Source: Chitinophagales bacterium (GTDB taxonomy: Bacteria > Bacteroidota > Bacteroidia > Chitinophagales > LD1). Taken from it: 64,000 nucleotides of DNA. A program made the translations under genes and the position numbers. The notes under the pieces are model-generated. The model did no database searches, was not told the origin of the DNA, and saw nothing but the letters and a program-made list of their open reading frames with translations. The stretch spans positions 310,001-374,000 of the forward strand of contig JAEUUZ010000003.1 in NCBI GenBank assembly GCA_016786765.1, written 5' to 3'. Positions 60,861 through 64,000 of this stretch are shown one piece after another; position 1 is the first letter of the stretch, and the number at the start of each line of letters is the position of its first letter.

Positions 60861-63800
60861 ATGAATTTTTTGACTAAACGTATACACTTATTCTCCACCC
60901 TATTATTGCTTATTCCCTCCTTTTTGTTTGCTACGCACAACATGGGGAAAGACTTGGAGTATAAGTGCCTTGGTGTGGTAGGCGGTAACTTGCAGTACGA
61001 AGTAACCCTGCGATACTATAGGAATTGTAGAGATGGAGCTTCAGTAGCAGCTTCTGCTCCGACTTCATTGCCACTAAACATTCGAAACGGTTGTACGAAT
61101 ACAAATTTATTGCCGGTTACTTTAAACATGGATAATTCCGGCACCTGCCCTAATAAATCTGGATGTGAGGTAACACAAGTTTGTCCTTCATTTCTCAACA
61201 AAACAGGTTGTAATAGTGCAACTCCAGATTATCCTGGAGTACAGGTTTATATCTATAAAGCAATTATCACATTGCCAATAGGCTGTTCAAACTTTTTATT
61301 AGGGGTTGACGATTGTTGTAGGAATAGTGCCATTACTAATTTGCCATCAGCTGGTTCCTTGGATGGAAGTATACAAGCTACGGTTAATACCACAATAGAC
61401 CCCATTACTGGTCTTCCTTATTGCAACAGTTCCGTATCCTTTACAACCCTTCCGGTTACCTTTGTTTGTAAAGATAATCCGGTGTTCTTTAATCATGGTG
61501 CGGTAGATGTGGATGGCGATTCTCTTGTTTATACACCTATATTACCCTTGCAGGGAACTGCCTTGCCCTACACGAGCATTAACTATAATGCTGGTTGGTC
61601 TGTAGATAGTCCGGTACGATGTGACCCTCTCAATAGATTTCAGATGAATAGAGCTACTGGGCAAATTACATTTACTCCCCGTGCTATCGAACAAGATGTT
61701 ATTGCGGTTCGAATAGACGAGTATAGAAATGGTGTCCTAATTGGGTCAACCATGCGCGATATACAATTGGTGGTTATTTCTTGTTCCGTTACTGTGCCAA
61801 ACCAAGATACCATTAGTAATGTACAAAACGGAAATGCTTCAGGTGGTTTTACCGTAAATGTTTGCCCCAACACGCAAGTAACAATGAAAATTTTGTGTAC
61901 TGACCAACCCAATAACAACAAAAACTTAACAGTAACGAGTAGTATCAATGCTACACCTTCTGCCATTCCGGGAGCTGTATTCACTACAACAAATATTGGT
62001 ACAGCTCCAATGGATAGTGTTTATGCTAATGTAAGCTGGATTCCTAATGTTAGCGATACAGGTTGTCACTATTTCAATATCACAACCAAAAATGACGATT
62101 GCCCTATATATGGATCTTCTACAAAAGTTTATCAGATTTGTGTACTCAATAAAGTAACGGTTTCCCCCCATTTTGCAGTCTATTGTGGCACACCTATTCA
62201 ATTGTCGGCAACAGGAGGTACCAATTTTTCTTGGACTCCTCCTGCAGGATTGAGTGCAACGAACACCTATTCTCCATTAGCCGCTCCACTTGTAGACACT
62301 AAGTATACTTTCTCCAGCGATTGTGGATCGGATACAGCGCTCATCTTATCGCGCCCACCATTTACCATGGATGCCGGTATCGGAGGTTCAATTTGCCGAA
62401 ACGGTCAAATTCAATTAAATGCATCGGTAGATAACACGTATTCCCCTTACAAAATTAAATGGGTGTCTTCATCCGGTTTATTAGATCCGGTTACCGGGTT
62501 ACCTTCCGATAGTATTTTGAATCCGGTTGCAAGTCCTCCTTCTACGCAAACCTATACCGTTTATTTTACTGCATCCAACGGTTGTGTTCGAACCGATACC
62601 GTTACCGTAAATGTTGCAGGAGTCGCTCCTGCTATAGTTGCCAAATCGGATGTAAACAATATTTGTCCTGGAAATCCGGTGAAACTCACTATTGTCGCAA
62701 ACCCTTCTATTTGTGGTATACCTTTGGCTTTATGTGGCGGAAAGAACGTGGCTGCAACAGTAACGAATAGTCCTATCATTCAAGGAGGAGCAGGTTCTGC
62801 ATATCCATCGCCTTATGGAAACTTTTTCAGAAGTGCTCGTCATCAATATTTAATTAGAGCGAGTGAGCTCGTTTCCTTAATAGGTTCAGGCGGACAAATA
62901 AAAAGCATTGGTTTAAAAATAGCTGTATTGAACAGTGCCTCTACCTTACAAGGGTTTACTATACAAATGGGATGTACCAGCCAAGATAGTTTAACAGGCT
63001 ACAACAACAACCTCATCACCGTATTTAACGCGAAGAATGTTACACCGCAGTTAGGTTGGAATACCCACACGCTCGATCAGTTTTATGACTGGGACGGGGT
63101 GTCGAATGTGATTGTTGATATTTGTTTTTCTAATCCCGCGGGTAGTGCTATCAACAATAAAATGGAAATCAACTCCACTTCTTATCGATCGCAGTGGTAC
63201 ACGTGGAGTAATGCCGGAAGTCAATGTGGTGTTACAGGTTCCCAACCTTCGGTTCCGGGATATGCAACATTCTTCCAACGTCCTTCATTCCAATTCAATG
63301 TATGTGTAGCCGATTTAGCCAATGCAAACATTAATTGGACACCTAGTTCAGGGCCGAATGCGCCTAGTCCGTTAAACAACGATACAACTTTTGCCAATCC
63401 AATTAATACTACTCAATACATTGCCAATGTTATTGATCCGAATGGTTGTGTGGGTAGCGATTTTGTAACAGTTTTGGTCGACACTAGCTTGAAACTAGAT
63501 GTTACCCCCGATACCTTTATTTGTTCGCTTGTGCCTATTCAATTACGCGCTAATATGACGGGTAGTCCTGTTCCGGGGCAACAGTTTACCTACACTTGGA
63601 CTGCCTCTGTAGGAGCCGCTCCACCTTCCGGGATGGGTGCAGGTTTTGCCAATCCAATTGTGAATCCGACACAGCCAACCGTATATAAATGTGTTGTTAC
63701 CGGAGGTTCGTGTGTGAAAACCGATAGTGTAAATGTTGTAGTGGGAAGTGGTTTGCCGGTTTCCTTACAAGTAGATTCCATTACTTGCTTTAACGCAGCT

Positions 63801-64000
63801 AATGGTAAGCTGAAGGTTGTACTATTGGGTGGAGTTCCACCAATGACCTATAATTGGAGTCCAAACCTTTCTACAACCGATTCTTTAGTGAATGTAGGTC
63901 CTAATACATATAGTGTAACCGTTACCGATAGTAAAGGTTGTGCGGGCTCAGCTACTGCTACTTTAACACAACCAACTGCGTTAGTACTCGTTTTAGACTC
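60861..64000 (+). CDS. Giant surface protein, 5' part (runs off the right edge)
   Basis: An open frame from the ATG at 60861 continues without a stop to the window edge, 1046 codons. The signal peptide (RIHLFSTLLLLIPSFLFA) is followed by HNMGKDLEYKCLGVVGGNLQ and VTLRYYRNCRDGA, a cysteine-rich start typical of gliding-motility-associated Bacteroidota proteins. Cadherin-like or Ig-like segments follow (VDVDGDSLVYTPILPLQG, about residues 210-300), then more Ig domains, a lectin-like beta domain (GIKSI-like part near GQIKSIGLKIAVLNSASTLQ) and, near the edge, a SprB-type repeat (NTYSVTVTDSKGCAGSATAT, LTQPTALVLVL). The unseen end probably carries a CHU_C or type A sorting tail. Probable T9SS adhesin. 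Confidence 0.88.
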   Translation, partial: MNFLTKRIHLFSTLLLLIPSFLFATHNMGKDLEYKCLGVVGGNLQYEVTLRYYRNCRDGASVAASAPTSLPLNIRNGCTNTNLLPVTLNMDNSGTCPNKSGCEVTQVCPSFLNKTGCNSATPDYPGVQVYIYKAIITLPIGCSNFLLGVDDCCRNSAITNLPSAGSLDGSIQATVNTTIDPITGLPYCNSSVSFTTLPVTFVCKDNPVFFNHGAVDVDGDSLVYTPILPLQGTALPYTSINYNAGWSVDSPVRCDPLNRFQMNRATGQITFTPRAIEQDVIAVRIDEYRNGVLIGSTMRDIQLVVISCSVTVPNQDTISNVQNGNASGGFTVNVCPNTQVTMKILCTDQPNNNKNLTVTSSINATPSAIPGAVFTTTNIGTAPMDSVYANVSWIPNVSDTGCHYFNITTKNDDCPIYGSSTKVYQICVLNKVTVSPHFAVYCGTPIQLSATGGTNFSWTPPAGLSATNTYSPLAAPLVDTKYTFSSDCGSDTALILSRPPFTMDAGIGGSICRNGQIQLNASVDNTYSPYKIKWVSSSGLLDPVTGLPSDSILNPVASPPSTQTYTVYFTASNGCVRTDTVTVNVAGVAPAIVAKSDVNNICPGNPVKLTIVANPSICGIPLALCGGKNVAATVTNSPIIQGGAGSAYPSPYGNFFRSARHQYLIRASELVSLIGSGGQIKSIGLKIAVLNSASTLQGFTIQMGCTSQDSLTGYNNNLITVFNAKNVTPQLGWNTHTLDQFYDWDGVSNVIVDICFSNPAGSAINNKMEINSTSYRSQWYTWSNAGSQCGVTGSQPSVPGYATFFQRPSFQFNVCVADLANANINWTPSSGPNAPSPLNNDTTFANPINTTQYIANVIDPNGCVGSDFVTVLVDTSLKLDVTPDTFICSLVPIQLRANMTGSPVPGQQFTYTWTASVGAAPPSGMGAGFANPIVNPTQPTVYKCVVTGGSCVKTDSVNVVVGSGLPVSLQVDSITCFNAANGKLKVVLLGGVPPMTYNWSPNLSTTDSLVNVGPNTYSVTVTDSKGCAGSATATLTQPTALVLVLD

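Noticed and set aside
1-64000. tRNA, rRNA, CRISPR arrays, prophage or integrative element hallmarks
   Set aside because: I looked for cloverleaf-like segments, repeat-spacer arrays and integrase/phage structural genes in spacers and found none that I could support; a tRNAscan or CRISPR finder run would settle it.

Overview
The window looks like chromosomal DNA of a free-living member of the phylum Bacteroidota. Four observations support this. At least six proteins carry type IX secretion (T9SS) type A sorting tails and one carries a type B (gliding-motility, CHU_C-like) tail. The gliding genes gldE and gldD lie in the familiar mutY-ssb-gldE-gldD order. A HU-TPR-RNase G block and an rplM-rpsI-rpsB-tsf block have Bacteroidota-style order. 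At least one promoter matches the phylum-specific TTTG/TAnnTTTG consensus, and genes generally lack Shine-Dalgarno sequences. Base composition is AT-rich throughout (not counted). No tRNA, rRNA, CRISPR array or prophage was seen.

Layout. 1-5.7 kb: 5' part of recA (reverse strand), a possible 59-aa microprotein, a small lipoprotein and a large alpha-2-macroglobulin-like protein. 5.9-9.5 kb: an ECF sigma factor overlapping its membrane-anchored TPR partner, then alkyltransferase-like protein, trmB and an alpha/beta hydrolase. 9.48-10.52 kb: a REP/RAYT module (Y1-type transposase-like gene with five palindromes) bounded by two identical 30-bp direct repeats. 10.6-13.4 kb: the rplM-rpsI-rpsB-tsf translation operon with its own promoter and terminator. 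13.4-20.1 kb: an Lnb-type lipoprotein N-acyltransferase, two T9SS surface proteins, pyrH and arfB. 20.2-27.2 kb: one 2337-aa subtilase-like T9SS protein. 27.5-32.4 kb: a DOPA-dioxygenase-like enzyme, an M3 peptidase and small envelope proteins. 32.4-35.5 kb (reverse): HU, TPR protein, a 29-aa COX24/mS38-type protein and RNase G. 35.6-39.2 kb: mutY-ssb-gldE-gldD. 39.3-47.3 kb: a T9SS-exported cutinase-like hydrolase, an HPP membrane protein, a flavin monooxygenase, an 'asparagine synthetase B'-like secreted protein and a purple-acid-phosphatase-like enzyme. 47.3-54 kb: lipoprotein, kbl, trhO, barrel protein, TauE/SafE permease, yidD and a Sel1-repeat protein. 54-64 kb: a 1610-aa T9SS protein, aspS, and the first 1046 residues of a giant surface protein that runs off the right edge.

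The genes fall into two groups. One is housekeeping (translation, DNA repair, RNA processing). The other is envelope and secretion: lipoprotein maturation (Lnb), gliding lipoprotein and membrane partner (GldD/GldE), and a large set of T9SS cargo, including a protease, a phosphatase and a cutinase-like esterase, that would degrade polymers at or outside the cell surface. The T9SS machinery itself is not in this window.

The points most worth a second look are the RAYT/REP module with its long direct repeats, the cutinase/PETase-like T9SS cargo, the Cys-to-Ala alkyltransferase-like protein coupled to trmB, the 29-aa ribosomal-type protein beside RNase G, the hairpin leader of RNase G, and the unfinished surface protein at the right end.
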